A stretch of 64,000 nucleotides of DNA from Evansella clarkii (GCF_002019695.1 NZ_KV917376.1:2130386-2194385); one strand, 5' to 3'. Counted from the stretch's first letter, positions 1 through 9,557 are shown. Made by a program: numbers and translations. Notes: generated by a model from the sequence alone, not told the origin.

Positions 1-70
1 CTTCCGGCACGAGCTGATCAATAGAAACCATTTCAAGTTCAACTTGTTTTTCCCTTATTGGACGTAACAT
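1..70 (-). CDS. IS transposase, 5' end only (partial)
   Basis: Only the first 23 codons are inside the window; the gene runs leftward off the edge. The start is ATG at 70, preceded by a GAGGTG ribosome binding site. The N-terminus begins MLRPIREKQVELEMVSIDQL and continues VPE. This resembles the opening of DDE transposases of the IS1182/IS5 type, which commonly start with a short basic stretch followed by an (E/F)EMVxIxxLVPxDHLLR motif. The family call rests on this short motif alone. Whether the element is intact cannot be judged from here. Confidence 0.55.
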   Translation of the reverse strand, partial: MLRPIREKQVELEMVSIDQLVPE

Positions 71-138
71 TCTTTTCACCTCGGATAAGGAAATTTTGAA
101 TCAAAACTTTATGTATATCTTGCAATCGAAGAAGAGAA

Positions 139-240
139 AGACGGCGACTCCTGCGGGAAAAGCAATAGCTGAAGATCCCCTCCGGAGCGCTTTTCAGCTC
201 CGGAGGTAGCTGAAGCATTGCCCGCGGAAAGCGTCCGTCT
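139..240. repeat. Intergenic multi-stem hairpin repeat (family R2)
   Basis: Nested inverted repeats are visible: outer arms AGACGG (139-144) and CCGTCT (235-240), then TCCTGCGGG pairing with CCCGCGGA, then GCAA/TTGC, and an inner CTCCGGAG/CTCCGGAG hairpin at about 180-206. It has no open reading frame of note. The arm sequence recurs at 31178-31405. GC-rich hairpin repeats of this style are common in Bacillaceae intergenic regions; the function is unknown. Confidence 0.75.
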
Positions 241-319
241 GCAGCGAATGAGATTGTACAAATTTTAAGAACCCTATCTTTATTATACTATTTTTATCTA
301 AATAATTGGATAATTAATC

Positions 320-388
320 AAAAAAACAGGCTGTTGAGAAGACTTTCTCAACAGCCTGAGCTTTCCTGAGGGAAAGCTATTTTTTTTG
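320..388. terminator. Back-to-back terminator hairpins
   Basis: Two adjacent hairpins. AGGCTGTTGAGAA (328-340) pairs perfectly with 345-357 and is followed on the minus strand by a run of T. AGCTTTCC (359-366) pairs with GGAAAGCT (371-378) and is followed on the plus strand by TTTTTTTT. No gene ends directly here. The first hairpin could instead be the end of an insertion sequence carrying the gene at 1-70; I could not decide between these. Confidence 0.5.
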
Positions 389-617
389 GACATAAGTATT
401 TTCTTCCATTCCAGTGAAAATATAAGAAGGGGCAGGACAGTCCGCGCCTGCTCAGTCCTTAATATTACTAAAGATTCCGCTATTAATAGAAAAGTTTATT
501 AGTATTTTCTGTATTCCTTAAAGATTTATTCTATTCCGGATATTAAGAAACGGCTTTTATCCAGATTATTAATTGCTTATAATCAACAAGTCACTAGTGA
601 AAAGGGAGGAATTTAAA

Positions 618-2141
618 GTGAAGGAAAACAAGGGATTTGTTCTCCGCTCGCTTGATACAGTTGAGAGAGTAGGGAATAAACTGCCTCACCCTGTTACATT
701 ATTCGCAATATTTGCTTTGCTCGTTGTTCTTGCATCAGGAGTTTTCGGTGCTCTGGGCACAGCTGTTCAGCATCCGAGTCCGGAGAATGATGAGATTATA
801 GAAGTACAAAGTCTTATGAGTGTGGAAGGAATTCAGTATATATTTGAAAATACCGTCAGTAACTTTGTAAACTTTGCGCCATTAGGCACGGTGCTTGTTA
901 CAATGCTTGGTATTGGAATTGCTGAGCGTTCCGGTTTGATCACTGCTGCTCTGAGGGCACTTGTCATGTCTGTGCCAAAACAGCTGATTACCGCTGCTCT
1001 TGTCTTTGGCGGTATCATGTCAAGCATGGCTGCTGATGCAGGGTATGTAGTATTAACTCCGCTTGGTGCAGTGCTTTTTGCCGGGTTAGGCAGACATCCT
1101 CTCGCCGGGCTGGCTGCAGCATTCGCCGGTGTATCTGCGGGCTTCAGTGCTAACCTGCTTCCAACCTCCCTTGATCCGCTGTTAGGGGAGCTGACTATTC
1201 AGGCGGCGGCTACTTGGGATCCTGTTTATGCAGAGGGCATGAACATAGCAATGAACTATTATTTTCTTATTGTATCTGTTTTAGTACTGACAATTGTCGG
1301 AACTTTCGTTACAGAGAAAATTGTTGAACCGCGTCTTGGTAAATATAAGGGAGGCGTGGATGAAAAGGCAGAAAGTCTTACTGATGGGGAAAAGAAAGGG
1401 CTGATCGGTGCTGGTATTGCATTCCTTGTAACTGTTATTGGAATTGCTCTGCTGATCGTACCTGAGTGGGGCCCACTAAGAGGGCCAGAAGGTGAAATCC
1501 TTCAGTCTCCATTCTTCAGCTCATTAGTTCCTGTAATCTTAATCATGTTCTTTATTCCCGGGTATGTATACGGGAAAATTACAAAAGAAATTAAAAATGA
1601 TAAAGATGTTGCAAACCAGCTTTCTGATACTATGGCTGCAATGGGAGCTTATATAGTTCTTGCTTTCGTAGCCGGACAATTCATTGCTTACTTTAATGAA
1701 ACAAACCTTGGTCTTGTAATGGCTGTCAGAGGGGCAGAACTCCTTGAAGCATCAGGTCTTGGCGGACTGCCGCTGATTCTTTTATTCATTTTGATCGCTG
1801 GAATTATAAACTTGTTCATTGGAAGCGCGTCTGCGAAATGGGCTTTAATGGCTCCCGTTTTCGTACCAATGATGATGGGAACTGGAATCTCTCCAGAGAT
1901 GACGCAGTTAGCATACAGAATCGCGGATTCAACGACAAACGTTATATCCCCGCTGATGCCATATTTCGCTATCGTAATTGCTTTCGCACAAAAGTACGAC
2001 AGAAAAGTAGGAATTGGTACACTTATTTCTACAATGATTCCTTATTCTATTGCTTTTACTATTATGTGGGTGCTTATGCTCGTAATCTGGATGCTTACAG
2101 GTATTGATTTAGGTCCTAATGCTCCGATCTTCTATAATTAA
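618..2141 (+). CDS. abgT: AbgT-family p-aminobenzoyl-glutamate transporter
   Basis: A 507-residue polytopic membrane carrier of the AbgT family, which takes up p-aminobenzoyl-glutamate or, in some members, exports sulfonamides using the ion gradient. The GTG at 618 is chosen because AGGGAGG lies 8-14 bases upstream and translation then begins VKENKGFVLRSLDTVERVGN, the family's usual cytoplasmic start; an upstream ATG at 573 has no ribosome binding site. Many hydrophobic helices and the conserved SSMAADAGYVVLTPL, LLPTSLDPLL and DSTTNVISPLMPYF segments are visible. It stands alone, with a terminator directly downstream. The peptidase partners AbgA/AbgB are not nearby, so the true substrate is uncertain. 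Confidence 0.9.
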   Translation: MKENKGFVLRSLDTVERVGNKLPHPVTLFAIFALLVVLASGVFGALGTAVQHPSPENDEIIEVQSLMSVEGIQYIFENTVSNFVNFAPLGTVLVTMLGIGIAERSGLITAALRALVMSVPKQLITAALVFGGIMSSMAADAGYVVLTPLGAVLFAGLGRHPLAGLAAAFAGVSAGFSANLLPTSLDPLLGELTIQAAATWDPVYAEGMNIAMNYYFLIVSVLVLTIVGTFVTEKIVEPRLGKYKGGVDEKAESLTDGEKKGLIGAGIAFLVTVIGIALLIVPEWGPLRGPEGEILQSPFFSSLVPVILIMFFIPGYVYGKITKEIKNDKDVANQLSDTMAAMGAYIVLAFVAGQFIAYFNETNLGLVMAVRGAELLEASGLGGLPLILLFILIAGIINLFIGSASAKWALMAPVFVPMMMGTGISPEMTQLAYRIADSTTNVISPLMPYFAIVIAFAQKYDRKVGIGTLISTMIPYSIAFTIMWVLMLVIWMLTGIDLGPNAPIFYN

Positions 2142-2175
2142 GTTACTTATTTTAATGACTGATATTTAATAAAAG

Positions 2176-2210
2176 GAAAACCTGGCATGTTTTTTGCCAG
2201 GTTTTTTCTT
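2176..2210 (+). terminator. Rho-independent terminator after abgT
   Basis: AAAACCTGGCA pairs with TGCCAGGTTTT around a short loop, followed by a T run. Confidence 0.9.
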
Positions 2211-2284
2211 TATTTCAGGAGTCTTGTATTTGTATATTTCCTCTTGCTTTAGGAAAGGCTGTCAAAGTGAGAGGAGTGGAAAAA

Positions 2285-2998
2285 ATGCAAAGGATACAAA
2301 AGCTGCTGAAAACCTGTTTTATGGCAGCGTTGTTGCTGGGAGCATTATATACTACCTTCAGCTCTGTTACTAATGTAAATCAGGAACAATTAAGGACATG
2401 GTACAGTGACCAGGAGTTTCAGTGGAAAAAAGAGCAGTCAGAACTTAATGGAAGTAATTTACGAGTAAGACCACGGAATTACCGGGTTTCCAGCTCAGCA
2501 GATATACCAATTACTCAGACGTTATCTTATGATATTGCAGCAGATAATGAAGTGACTTTGGAAAACTCGAGAGACTGGTCCGTATTCCCGTCTCTTGAAG
2601 TCGTGGCGACAGGATATACAGCAGGTTATGAATCAACGGGAAAAACAGAGGGACATCCTCAATACGGAATTACTTATTCAGGTGTAAGAGTGAAGCGGGA
2701 TTTGTTTTCGACAGTGGCAGCAGATCCGGAAGTACTGCCAATCGGAACTATCTTGTTTATACCTGGTTATGGGTATGGAGTGGTGGCCGATACTGGATCC
2801 GCTATTAAAGGGAACAAAATCGATTTGTATTATGAAACAGTGCAGGATGTTTATAATCAGTGGGGGAAAAAGTCCCTGGAAGTTTATATTGTAGAAGAAG
2901 GTAATGGAATGCTGACCGAAGATGATTTGATTATGTTAAATGAAGACGAGGCTATGCAGGTGTTCCGAAGGCAAATTACAGATATGGACGCATCCTGA
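2285..2998 (+). CDS. 3D-domain (YocH/MltA-like) cell wall protein
   Basis: A 237-residue exported protein. An N-terminal signal/anchor helix (about residues 8-28) is followed by a low-complexity linker and a C-terminal 3D domain (about 105-215). That domain carries VVATGYTA, the conserved Asp pair in [18 protein letters not shown], and the [12 protein letters not shown] strand typical of YocH/Rpf-like double-psi beta-barrel hydrolases that cleave peptidoglycan glycan strands. ATG 2285 is preferred over GTG 2267 because GAGGAG precedes it at normal spacing. Unlike YocH it has no LysM repeats. It is monocistronic and faces a convergent gene across a shared terminator. Confidence 0.85.
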   Translation: MQRIQKLLKTCFMAALLLGALYTTFSSVTNVNQEQLRTWYSDQEFQWKKEQSELNGSNLRVRPRNYRVSSSADIPITQTLSYDIAADNEVTLENSRDWSVFPSLEVVATGYTAGYESTGKTEGHPQYGITYSGVRVKRDLFSTVAADPEVLPIGTILFIPGYGYGVVADTGSAIKGNKIDLYYETVQDVYNQWGKKSLEVYIVEEGNGMLTEDDLIMLNEDEAMQVFRRQITDMDAS

Positions 2999-3055
2999 TC
3001 TGTTTCTTGCTTGTTTCCCATCCAATAAGGCGACCCATACGAAAATAACAATATT

Positions 3056-3100
3056 ATAAAAAGCAGCTGCCATCAAAATATTAATGGCAGCTGCTTTTTA
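3056..3100. terminator. Bidirectional terminator
   Basis: AAAAAGCAGCTGCCAT pairs with ATGGCAGCTGCTTTTT, with T runs on both strands. It serves the convergent 3D-domain gene and yuiD. Confidence 0.92.
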
Positions 3101-3105
3101 GGTAA

Positions 3106-3582
3106 TCAATAAATCACCGCATGAAGTATTAATGTTAACACGATACCAAGGAGTCCTCCGAAAAAAACTTCAATTGGCTGGTGTCCCAGCAGTTCTTTCA
3201 GTTCTTTGCGTTTTTCCTGTTCCTCTTTTTCCGGCCAGGTTTTCATATTATCTGTAAGTTTATTGAAATCTGTGACAAGTCTGTTCAGTACAGTAGCCTG
3301 TTCTCCGGCGTGCCAGCGTACACCAGTTGCATCAAACATTACGATAATACCGAATATTGCGCAGATAGCAAACAAAGGGGAATCCAGCCCATACTGCAGA
3401 GCAATAGCGGTGGAAAGGGCAGTCACTGCGCCGGAATGGGAACTGGGCATACCACCTGTGCTTGTAATTAAAGTCCAGTCAAATTGCCTTGTGGCAATAT
3501 ACTGCAGTGGTACTTTAATAAACTGGGCCAGTAAGATTGCTGTAAGAGCAGCCCAAAGAGGAAAGTTTGTAAATAGTTCCAT
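3106..3582 (-). CDS. yuiD: YuiD, divergent PAP2 family membrane protein
   Basis: A 158-residue membrane protein of the DUF212/divergent PAP2 phosphatase family. The family signature is visible: TSTGGMPSSHSGAVTAL (about residues 40-56) supplies the Ser-His pair, and FDATGVRWHAGEQA follows (about 83-96). Four to five hydrophobic segments are present. The length equals B. subtilis YuiD. The start at 3582 has AAAGGA upstream. Members are presumed lipid-phosphate phosphatases, but the substrate is unknown. It is monocistronic. Confidence 0.88.
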   Translation of the reverse strand: MELFTNFPLWAALTAILLAQFIKVPLQYIATRQFDWTLITSTGGMPSSHSGAVTALSTAIALQYGLDSPLFAICAIFGIIVMFDATGVRWHAGEQATVLNRLVTDFNKLTDNMKTWPEKEEQEKRKELKELLGHQPIEVFFGGLLGIVLTLILHAVIY

Positions 3583-4144
3583 AAATGATTGTCCTTTCTA
3601 CAGTTGTCTTACATTTGTTTTACCCAATATCCATTCATTAATAATCTTATCATTTTCAATAGCACCGTTCATTATATCATAATTTTTTTCTGTATAGCGC
3701 CTGCTTAAAATAATAAATGGAAACGAAATTTCAGATGCTGGCGAAAAGTCTCATATAAAAATATATGGCTAGTGGTTTGTGAGAGGAAAGGACTGGGTAT
3801 ATAAAATTAACACCTGTTTATTTTTGAGGATATGCGAGATGAAGCTAGGATTTTTACATAGTTATGACATTATGGCTCTTTACAAAGCCATATTCAGAAT
3901 AATGCGGAAATATCTGTCTGTTTCCATTTTGTATTAGCTACCCTGTTGCTATATCATATTTAATAGCGAATCGATGTTTAAAAATCGATTGCTGTGCTTA
4001 TAAGTGTGGAGTTACTTAGTTTTGAAATAAAGAAGGTACATACGTACTAGTCACAATTCCATATCCTAGTAAACCAGGCGGAAAACATTGATTTTCAGTG
4101 TGGAAAATAGAGGAGGGATACGGACGTTGGGAGGTCCGCAAAAA
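3583..4144. promoter_or_regulatory. 562-bp intergenic region upstream of TRAP operon with a palindrome
   Basis: No gene is evident. An inverted repeat AATCGAT (3969-3975) / ATCGATT (3984-3990) with an 8-base centre lies about 155 bases before dctQ and could be an operator. The rest is AT-rich sequence with no feature I can name. Confidence 0.35.
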
Positions 4145-4690
4145 ATGTCGTCATTAAAAAAAGGGACTGGTAAAGTATTCAGATTTCTGGATACCGGCCT
4201 TCATACTCTGGAAAAGTTTATTTTGAGCTGGTCAATAATTATTATCTCTTTCATGACAGTGGGAAATGTCATTAACAGGATGATTACCGGCCAGAGCTGG
4301 CATTTTGCTGCTGAGATCAGCCGTTTAAGTGTTATCGTCGCTACATTTATGGGGATAAGCTATGCAGCAAGAAAGGGGAGGCATATTAGTATGTCCGCAT
4401 TATTTGACCTTTCTCCTAAACCTGTAAAGAAAGCTCTGGCAATTATCAATCCACTTATCACTGCAATTGTTTTATTCGTTGTTTCTTATTACGCCTTCCT
4501 TTATACATACGGAATTTACCAATCAGGGCGTACTACAGCGGCTCTTGAGTTTCCGTTCTGGCTAATGGTAGTTGCACTGCCAATTGGGCTTGCGATCGGC
4601 GGAATTCAATTTATACGCAATATGGTAGTGAATATCCGCAATAAAGAAGTTTACCTTGCGGAAGAGAAAAAAGACTATGACGAACAATAA
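4145..4690 (+). CDS. dctQ: TRAP transporter small permease (DctQ)
   Basis: A 181-residue four-helix membrane subunit of a tripartite ATP-independent periplasmic transporter, which imports organic acids with a sodium gradient and a binding protein. The start at 4145 (MSSLKKGTG) is selected because GGGAGG lies at good spacing; the longer frame from 4088 lacks a site. DctQ hallmarks are the WxxEISRLSVIVATFMGISYAARKG region (about 70-95) and hydrophobic helices. dctM follows after 25 bases, so it is the first gene of a dctQ-dctM-dctP operon. The substrate cannot be deduced. Confidence 0.9.
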   Translation: MSSLKKGTGKVFRFLDTGLHTLEKFILSWSIIIISFMTVGNVINRMITGQSWHFAAEISRLSVIVATFMGISYAARKGRHISMSALFDLSPKPVKKALAIINPLITAIVLFVVSYYAFLYTYGIYQSGRTTAALEFPFWLMVVALPIGLAIGGIQFIRNMVVNIRNKEVYLAEEKKDYDEQ

Positions 4691-4715
4691 AAAATAGGAC
4701 AGGAAGGAATCCATT

Positions 4716-5990
4716 ATGGTTTGGACAATGCTGGCAATCATGGTTTTGTTATTGCTTATGGGGCTTCCTATGATGATTCCCTTAATTGTTGGTCCGCTTG
4801 TAATCCTGTTCTTTTTTATGGATGCTATCGAACCAACAATTATGGTTCAGCAGATGGTTGAAGGAATATCATCATATGTATTGATTGCTGTACCGTTATT
4901 TATCTTTGCAGCAGACATTATGTCCACTGGGAGAACCTCCCGCAGGCTTCTTGACTTTGTAGGAGCCTTTGTAGGTCACTTAAGAGGTGGTTACGCGATT
5001 ACCACAGCTGCTGCCTGTACTTTATTCGGATCAATTTCCGGATCCACACAGGCTACTGTAGTTGCGATTGGTAAACCGATGCGAGAAAGGCTTCTTAAGG
5101 TAGGTTATAAAGATTCGAGCGCCATAGCGCTGATCATTAATGCCAGTGACGTAGCCCTGTTAATTCCTCCGAGTATCGGGATGATTATTTACGCATTAGT
5201 TACGGGTACTTCCGTGGGGGATCTGTTTATCGCCGGTATCGGGCCGGGGGTAATGATTTTCTTATTCTTTGCAGCGTATGCCTATATACATGCAAAAATT
5301 TATAATATTCCACTGGCGGATAAAATGCTGTGGAAAGACAGGGGAAAAGTTACCCTGAAAGCTTTACTGCCTTTAGGATTTCCTGTAATTATCGTCGGTG
5401 GTATTTATACAGGACAATTTACTCCGACGGAGGCTGCAGGTATCTCCGTTTTATATGCTCTTATTCTTGAAGTTTTTATTTACCGCTCCATTAAGCTTTC
5501 TGCGATTCCGCAAATAGCCCTTTCTTCAGGGATTGTCACTTCGGCTGTCTTTGTCCTGGTGGCAGGAGGCCAGGCGTTTTCCTGGGTAATCTCTTTTGCG
5601 AGAATTCCGAGAATGCTTACTGACGCAGTTATGGGGCCGGATCCTACAGCTTTATATGTATTATTAATCGTAGCGCTGTTTTTCTTCATAGGCTGTATGT
5701 TTGTGGATCCAATAGTAGTTATCTTGATTTTAACCCCAATATTCTATCCTGTAGCGATGCAGGCTGGGGTAGACCCTGTTCATCTTGGGGTAGTTATTAC
5801 ATTCCAGGCAGCATTAGGGTCTGCAACACCTCCATTCGGGGTGGATATCTTTACCGCAAGCGCGGTGTTTAACAGGTCATACTTAGATGTTATCCGGGGG
5901 ACGCCGCCATATATTATCATGCTTTTAATTATTGGGGTACTCGTTATTGTATTTGAAGATATTTCCCTCTTCTTAATCAACCTTTTCTAA
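4716..5990 (+). CDS. dctM: TRAP transporter large permease (DctM)
   Basis: A 424-residue, about 12-helix large membrane subunit of the TRAP transporter. Typical DctM segments are visible: GSISGSTQATVVAIG (about 108-122), LLIPPSIGMIIYALVTG (about 150), GGIYTGQFTPTEAAG (about 229) and the C-terminal GSATPPFGVDIF (about 369). AGGAAGGA precedes ATG 4716. It lies between dctQ and dctP in one operon and forms the ion-coupled translocation path. Confidence 0.95.
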   Translation: MVWTMLAIMVLLLLMGLPMMIPLIVGPLVILFFFMDAIEPTIMVQQMVEGISSYVLIAVPLFIFAADIMSTGRTSRRLLDFVGAFVGHLRGGYAITTAAACTLFGSISGSTQATVVAIGKPMRERLLKVGYKDSSAIALIINASDVALLIPPSIGMIIYALVTGTSVGDLFIAGIGPGVMIFLFFAAYAYIHAKIYNIPLADKMLWKDRGKVTLKALLPLGFPVIIVGGIYTGQFTPTEAAGISVLYALILEVFIYRSIKLSAIPQIALSSGIVTSAVFVLVAGGQAFSWVISFARIPRMLTDAVMGPDPTALYVLLIVALFFFIGCMFVDPIVVILILTPIFYPVAMQAGVDPVHLGVVITFQAALGSATPPFGVDIFTASAVFNRSYLDVIRGTPPYIIMLLIIGVLVIVFEDISLFLINLF

Positions 5991-6042
5991 AGCTGAGAAG
6001 TTGTGGAATTCTTTAAAATAAAATTTTTATGGGGGTATTATT

Positions 6043-7182
6043 ATGTTTAAGAAGAAAGGTATGCTGGCCGGTTTATTATCGTTTGGCCTCGTTCTTGCTG
6101 CTTGTGGCGGCGATGGGAATGACGAGGGCAATAACGGAAACACTGGCGGAAACGGCAACGCAAATAACACTGAAACAAATAATGACGGAAACGCTGATGC
6201 AAATGGTGGTTCTGAATATACCGGCGGTCCGCATGAATGGCGTTTTGTAACAGAGGAAACGGAAGGCCAGGTTCAGTATGTTTACGCAGAAGAATTTGCT
6301 GACCTGATTCATGAAAAATCAGGCGGGCAGATTACAATTGATGTATATGGCTTCGGCGAGCTTGGCAGTGAAGTTGACCAGGTCGAACAGCTGCAGACAC
6401 AAATTGTAGAATTCGCAATTATTTCACCAGGGTTTACTGGTACGCTTGTACCTGAAGGCAACCTGTTTGCACTGCAGTTCCTGTTCCCTGATGATAACGA
6501 AGTTACACAGCAGATTTTAGATGAAAGTGAAGCTATTAATGTTCACCTTCGTGAGCAATATGAACAGCACAGTATTACACCATTAGCATTCTGGACGGAA
6601 GGTGCGATGGCCTGGACTGGAAGCAGCCCGCTGCAAAATCCTGATGATTTCAGTGGTTTCCAGATGAGAACACAGGAGTCTCCATTAATTCTCCGTTCTT
6701 ATGAAGCTTATGGAGCTAACCCAACGGCGATGAGCTGGGGAGAACTTTACACAGGACTTCAGCAAGGTGCTGTTGACGGGCAGGAAAACCCATTATTCTT
6801 TATTGAAGATGCAAACTTCAATGAAGTTCAGGATCATCTGACTGTTTCCCGCCATAACCACTATGTAACAATGACAACTGTAAACACTGAGTTTTATGAA
6901 GGGTTGGATGAAGAAACAAGAGCCCTTATTGATGAAACTACAGAAGAAATGCGTGACCGGGCATTTGAAATTCAGGAAGAACAAAACGGAGTTGCTCTAG
7001 ACTTAATTGAAGAGGATACTGATAATCCAACGGAAGTATACGAGCTAAGTGAGGAAGAGCGAGATCAGTTCCGTGAGCTTGCAATTCCTGTACGTGACTA
7101 TTTCCGTGAGAACGGTGGAGATAATGCAGAAATGATCCTCGATATGCTTGAAGAAGAAATCGCGGAAATTGAAGGAAACTAA
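6043..7182 (+). CDS. dctP: TRAP transporter substrate-binding lipoprotein (DctP)
   Basis: A 379-residue extracellular solute receptor. A lipoprotein signal ends in LVLAAC with the lipidated Cys at residue 21, followed by an Asn/Gly-rich linker (about 22-65) and a DctP fold. FQMRTQESPLILRSYEAYGANP and ELYTGLQQGAVDGQENP match the family's ligand-binding core, including the conserved Arg. GGGGG precedes the ATG. It is the last gene of the operon, with a terminator 16 bases downstream. The long polar linker and acidic composition suit a halophile. Confidence 0.93.
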   Translation: MFKKKGMLAGLLSFGLVLAACGGDGNDEGNNGNTGGNGNANNTETNNDGNADANGGSEYTGGPHEWRFVTEETEGQVQYVYAEEFADLIHEKSGGQITIDVYGFGELGSEVDQVEQLQTQIVEFAIISPGFTGTLVPEGNLFALQFLFPDDNEVTQQILDESEAINVHLREQYEQHSITPLAFWTEGAMAWTGSSPLQNPDDFSGFQMRTQESPLILRSYEAYGANPTAMSWGELYTGLQQGAVDGQENPLFFIEDANFNEVQDHLTVSRHNHYVTMTTVNTEFYEGLDEETRALIDETTEEMRDRAFEIQEEQNGVALDLIEEDTDNPTEVYELSEEERDQFRELAIPVRDYFRENGGDNAEMILDMLEEEIAEIEGN

Positions 7183-7197
7183 ATAAGAAGCACCTAA

Positions 7198-7228
7198 AGA
7201 AACCTGGGAGCCAATCCCAGGTTTTTCT
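7198..7228 (+). terminator. Terminator of dctQMP
   Basis: AAACCTGGGA pairs with TCCCAGGTTT across a five-base loop, followed by TTTTT. Confidence 0.9.
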
Positions 7229-7239
7229 TGTCTGCATCA

Positions 7240-7262
7240 GGCCCCTGAAAAGTTCAGGGGCC
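7240..7262. repeat. Short perfect palindrome
   Basis: GGCCCCTGAA and TTCAGGGGCC are separated by three bases, just after the dctP terminator and without a T run. It may be a small dispersed repeat; no function is assigned. Confidence 0.5.
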
Positions 7263-7403
7263 AGACCCTTGAACATTCTCAAAGTCTATTGACTTTGGAG
7301 ACAGTGCATGGTAAAGTTTTAAATGTTTTAACACATTATTAATTTATCGTGATAAAGTAATAAAGAGTTTGTTAGTTTATAAGTATGTAAAGGGGATTTA
7401 AGA

Positions 7404-8756
7404 ATGAACGCAGTAGTAATAGCAGTACTTGTTATGCTTATTTTAAGTTTATTTCGTGTCCATGTCGTTCTTGCTCTGGTAACCGGGGCAATTGCCGGAG
7501 GCCTTACAGCAGGTTTTTCTCTGAACGAGACAATCGAATTTTTCGGAGCCGGACTAGGAGCTAATGCGGAAGTGGCCTTAAGCTATGCTATGCTCGGTGC
7601 ATTTGCTGTGGCAATAAGTTTTACAGGGCTTCCTAATATGCTAGTAAAGGGAGCACTTAAGATCGTGGGCCGGGAAGGTGATTCCCAGGCCAGGAAACTT
7701 TCCAAAGTTTTGCTTTTGTTAATTATTTTGCTTGTTTCGATTTCTTCGCAAAATGTAATTCCTATTCATATTGCTTTTATTCCAATTTTAATTCCGCCAT
7801 TAATTAAGGTCTTTAACGCCTTGATGATAGACAGGCGTGCTGTGGCGACCATAATGACTTTCGGCCTTAAAGCTCCGTATATATTCCTGCCCTTTGGTTT
7901 TGGGCTCATGTTCCATACAATAGTAGCAGATAATATGGCTGAAAGCGGGATGGAGATTGAACTTGCAATGATTCCTCAGGCGCTGGCGCTTCCTGTTTTA
8001 GGAATGGTTCTCGGTCTTGGTCTGGCGGTTTTTGTTACTTACAGGAAATCCAGAAACTATCAGGATCTTCCCATTGGTGAAACGAATGATAACAATAAAG
8101 AAACTGATTTTTCATATTCCCTTTCTTCTGTACTCATCGGTGCAGCTTCGATACTCGCTGTGTTGATCCTTCAATATAATACAGAGTCCATGATTTTCAG
8201 CGCCTTCGCAGGGCTAGTAATCATCTATATCTACTATACAGTCATGCATTTTACCGGAAAGCAAAAAATATCGGCGACAGAAACAATGATGACAGACGGT
8301 ATGAAAATGATGGCGTTCATCGGTTTTGTGATGATCGCTGCTGGCGGTTTTGCAGAAGTTGTCAGAGAAACAGGGCATGTTGAAACACTCGTGGCCACAG
8401 TTTCTGGATGGGTTGGAGAAAGTAAAGCTACAGCAGCACTAATCATGCTGATTGTAGGACTGTTAATAACAATGGGGATCGGTTCTTCATTTTCAACGAT
8501 TCCGATTATCACTGTTATATTTGTTCCGCTGGCGGCAGCAATTGGTTTCAGCCCATTAGCAACAATAGCTTTAATCGGAACAGCCGGAGCACTGGGGGAT
8601 GCTGGTTCACCTGCCTCTGACAGTACGCTGGGACCATCCGCAGGATTAAATGCCGATGGCCAGCACCATCATATCTGGGACACATGTGTACCGACATTTC
8701 TGCATCTGAATATTCCTCTGCTGATCTTCGGATGGATTGCAGCGATAATACTTTAA
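7404..8756 (+). CDS. Na+/H+ antiporter family protein (YuiF-like)
   Basis: A 450-residue polytopic carrier of the NhaC-like/ion transporter superfamily, close in layout to B. subtilis YuiF. About 11-12 hydrophobic helices are visible. Conserved segments include the N-terminal RVHVVLALVTGAIAGGL, SSQNVIPIHIAFIPILIPPL (about 115-135) and the C-terminal GTAGALGDAGSPASDSTLGP (about 393-412), typical of the family's discontinuous helix. AGGGGAT precedes ATG 7404. It is monocistronic. It could exchange Na+ for H+ or co-transport an amino or organic acid; the sequence does not decide. Confidence 0.85.
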   Translation: MNAVVIAVLVMLILSLFRVHVVLALVTGAIAGGLTAGFSLNETIEFFGAGLGANAEVALSYAMLGAFAVAISFTGLPNMLVKGALKIVGREGDSQARKLSKVLLLLIILLVSISSQNVIPIHIAFIPILIPPLIKVFNALMIDRRAVATIMTFGLKAPYIFLPFGFGLMFHTIVADNMAESGMEIELAMIPQALALPVLGMVLGLGLAVFVTYRKSRNYQDLPIGETNDNNKETDFSYSLSSVLIGAASILAVLILQYNTESMIFSAFAGLVIIYIYYTVMHFTGKQKISATETMMTDGMKMMAFIGFVMIAAGGFAEVVRETGHVETLVATVSGWVGESKATAALIMLIVGLLITMGIGSSFSTIPIITVIFVPLAAAIGFSPLATIALIGTAGALGDAGSPASDSTLGPSAGLNADGQHHHIWDTCVPTFLHLNIPLLIFGWIAAIIL

Positions 8757-8789
8757 AAACATACCGGGTAAAAATCGGCGGAATCAAAA

Positions 8790-8838
8790 GAAAGGCTGGC
8801 CAGTTAGCGATTAAGCTATACTGGGCCAGCCTTTTTCT
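8790..8838. terminator. Terminator between antiporter gene and bioY
   Basis: AAAGGCTGGCC pairs with GGGCCAGCCTTT, followed by T on the plus strand; it could also work from the minus strand. Confidence 0.85.
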
Positions 8839-8867
8839 GCTGTTTATTGTAGTTGGATTATTATATA

Positions 8868-9473
8868 TTAAGAAGCTGTTGTGTGTGAGCTTTGACCGGC
8901 AGCATAAGGGTTAACTGCTCGTATAATTTGTGGACAGAGGACAGCTGCAAACCCTGCAAGAACAGCATCTTTAATAAAGAACGGTGCCATTCCAAGAGCG
9001 GTTGCAAGGAAAGTTACCCCTGTCGCTTCGAGGACAAGCTGAGTATAAAAGTACAAATAAGGAACCCCGATTAAGTAATTCATGATCAGACCGGCATAGC
9101 AAGCGACTATATAAGTAACCAGGGAAGGTTTACTCGATTTTTCAACAATAAGTCCTGAAATATAGGCGAGAACAGTAAAAGAAATAATGAAACCAAACGT
9201 TGGTGATGTAATAACGTGAAGTCCTCCCTGAAACCCTGCAAATACAGGAACTCCAAGCAGTCCGATAAAGGTATATCCAATCATTGAGAAAGCCCCTGCC
9301 TTCTTTCCAAGTAAAACACCTGCAAGAATAGCGACTACGGTCTGGAAGGTAAGGGGAACAGCACCCACTGTAATAAAAGCTGTTAAGTTCGCTCCGATAC
9401 CCATTAATGCAATAAACATAGCTGCTTTGGTTAATTCCAAAACTGTGAACTTTGGACGTCCTGGATTTTTCAT
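8868..9473 (-). CDS. bioY: BioY, biotin ECF transporter S component
   Basis: A 201-residue six-helix membrane protein that binds biotin and delivers it to the shared ECF energising module. TKAAMFIALMGIGANLTAF, GAVPLTFQTVVAILAGVLLG and the substrate-site GGLHVITSPTFGFIISF segment match BioY. GGAGGAG lies before the ATG at 9473. A promoter and a BirA-type palindrome lie just upstream, so biotin repression is expected. It is a single-gene unit; EcfA/EcfT are not in the window. Confidence 0.93.
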   Translation of the reverse strand: MKNPGRPKFTVLELTKAAMFIALMGIGANLTAFITVGAVPLTFQTVVAILAGVLLGKKAGAFSMIGYTFIGLLGVPVFAGFQGGLHVITSPTFGFIISFTVLAYISGLIVEKSSKPSLVTYIVACYAGLIMNYLIGVPYLYFYTQLVLEATGVTFLATALGMAPFFIKDAVLAGFAAVLCPQIIRAVNPYAAGQSSHTTAS

Positions 9474-9528
9474 TATATACTCCTCCTTATCTTTGATGTA
9501 AACCGTAAGTTATGTATTGGTTAACAAT

Positions 9529-9557
9529 ATATTATTTGTTTATCAGAATATTGTCAA
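9529..9557 (-). promoter_or_regulatory. bioY sigma-A promoter
   Basis: On the minus strand TTGACA (9557-9552) and TAATAT (9534-9529) are separated by exactly 17 bases. The -10 hexamer is about 56 bases before the bioY start. Confidence 0.8.

Noticed and set aside
328-357. Terminal inverted repeat of the insertion sequence at the left edge
   Set aside because: The hairpin is separated from the transposase start by an unrelated R2 repeat and no matching end or target duplication is visible in the window; kept only as a terminator hairpin.
3206-3682. 158-codon plus-strand frame opposite yuiD
   Set aside because: Shadow of yuiD without ribosome binding site or family resemblance.
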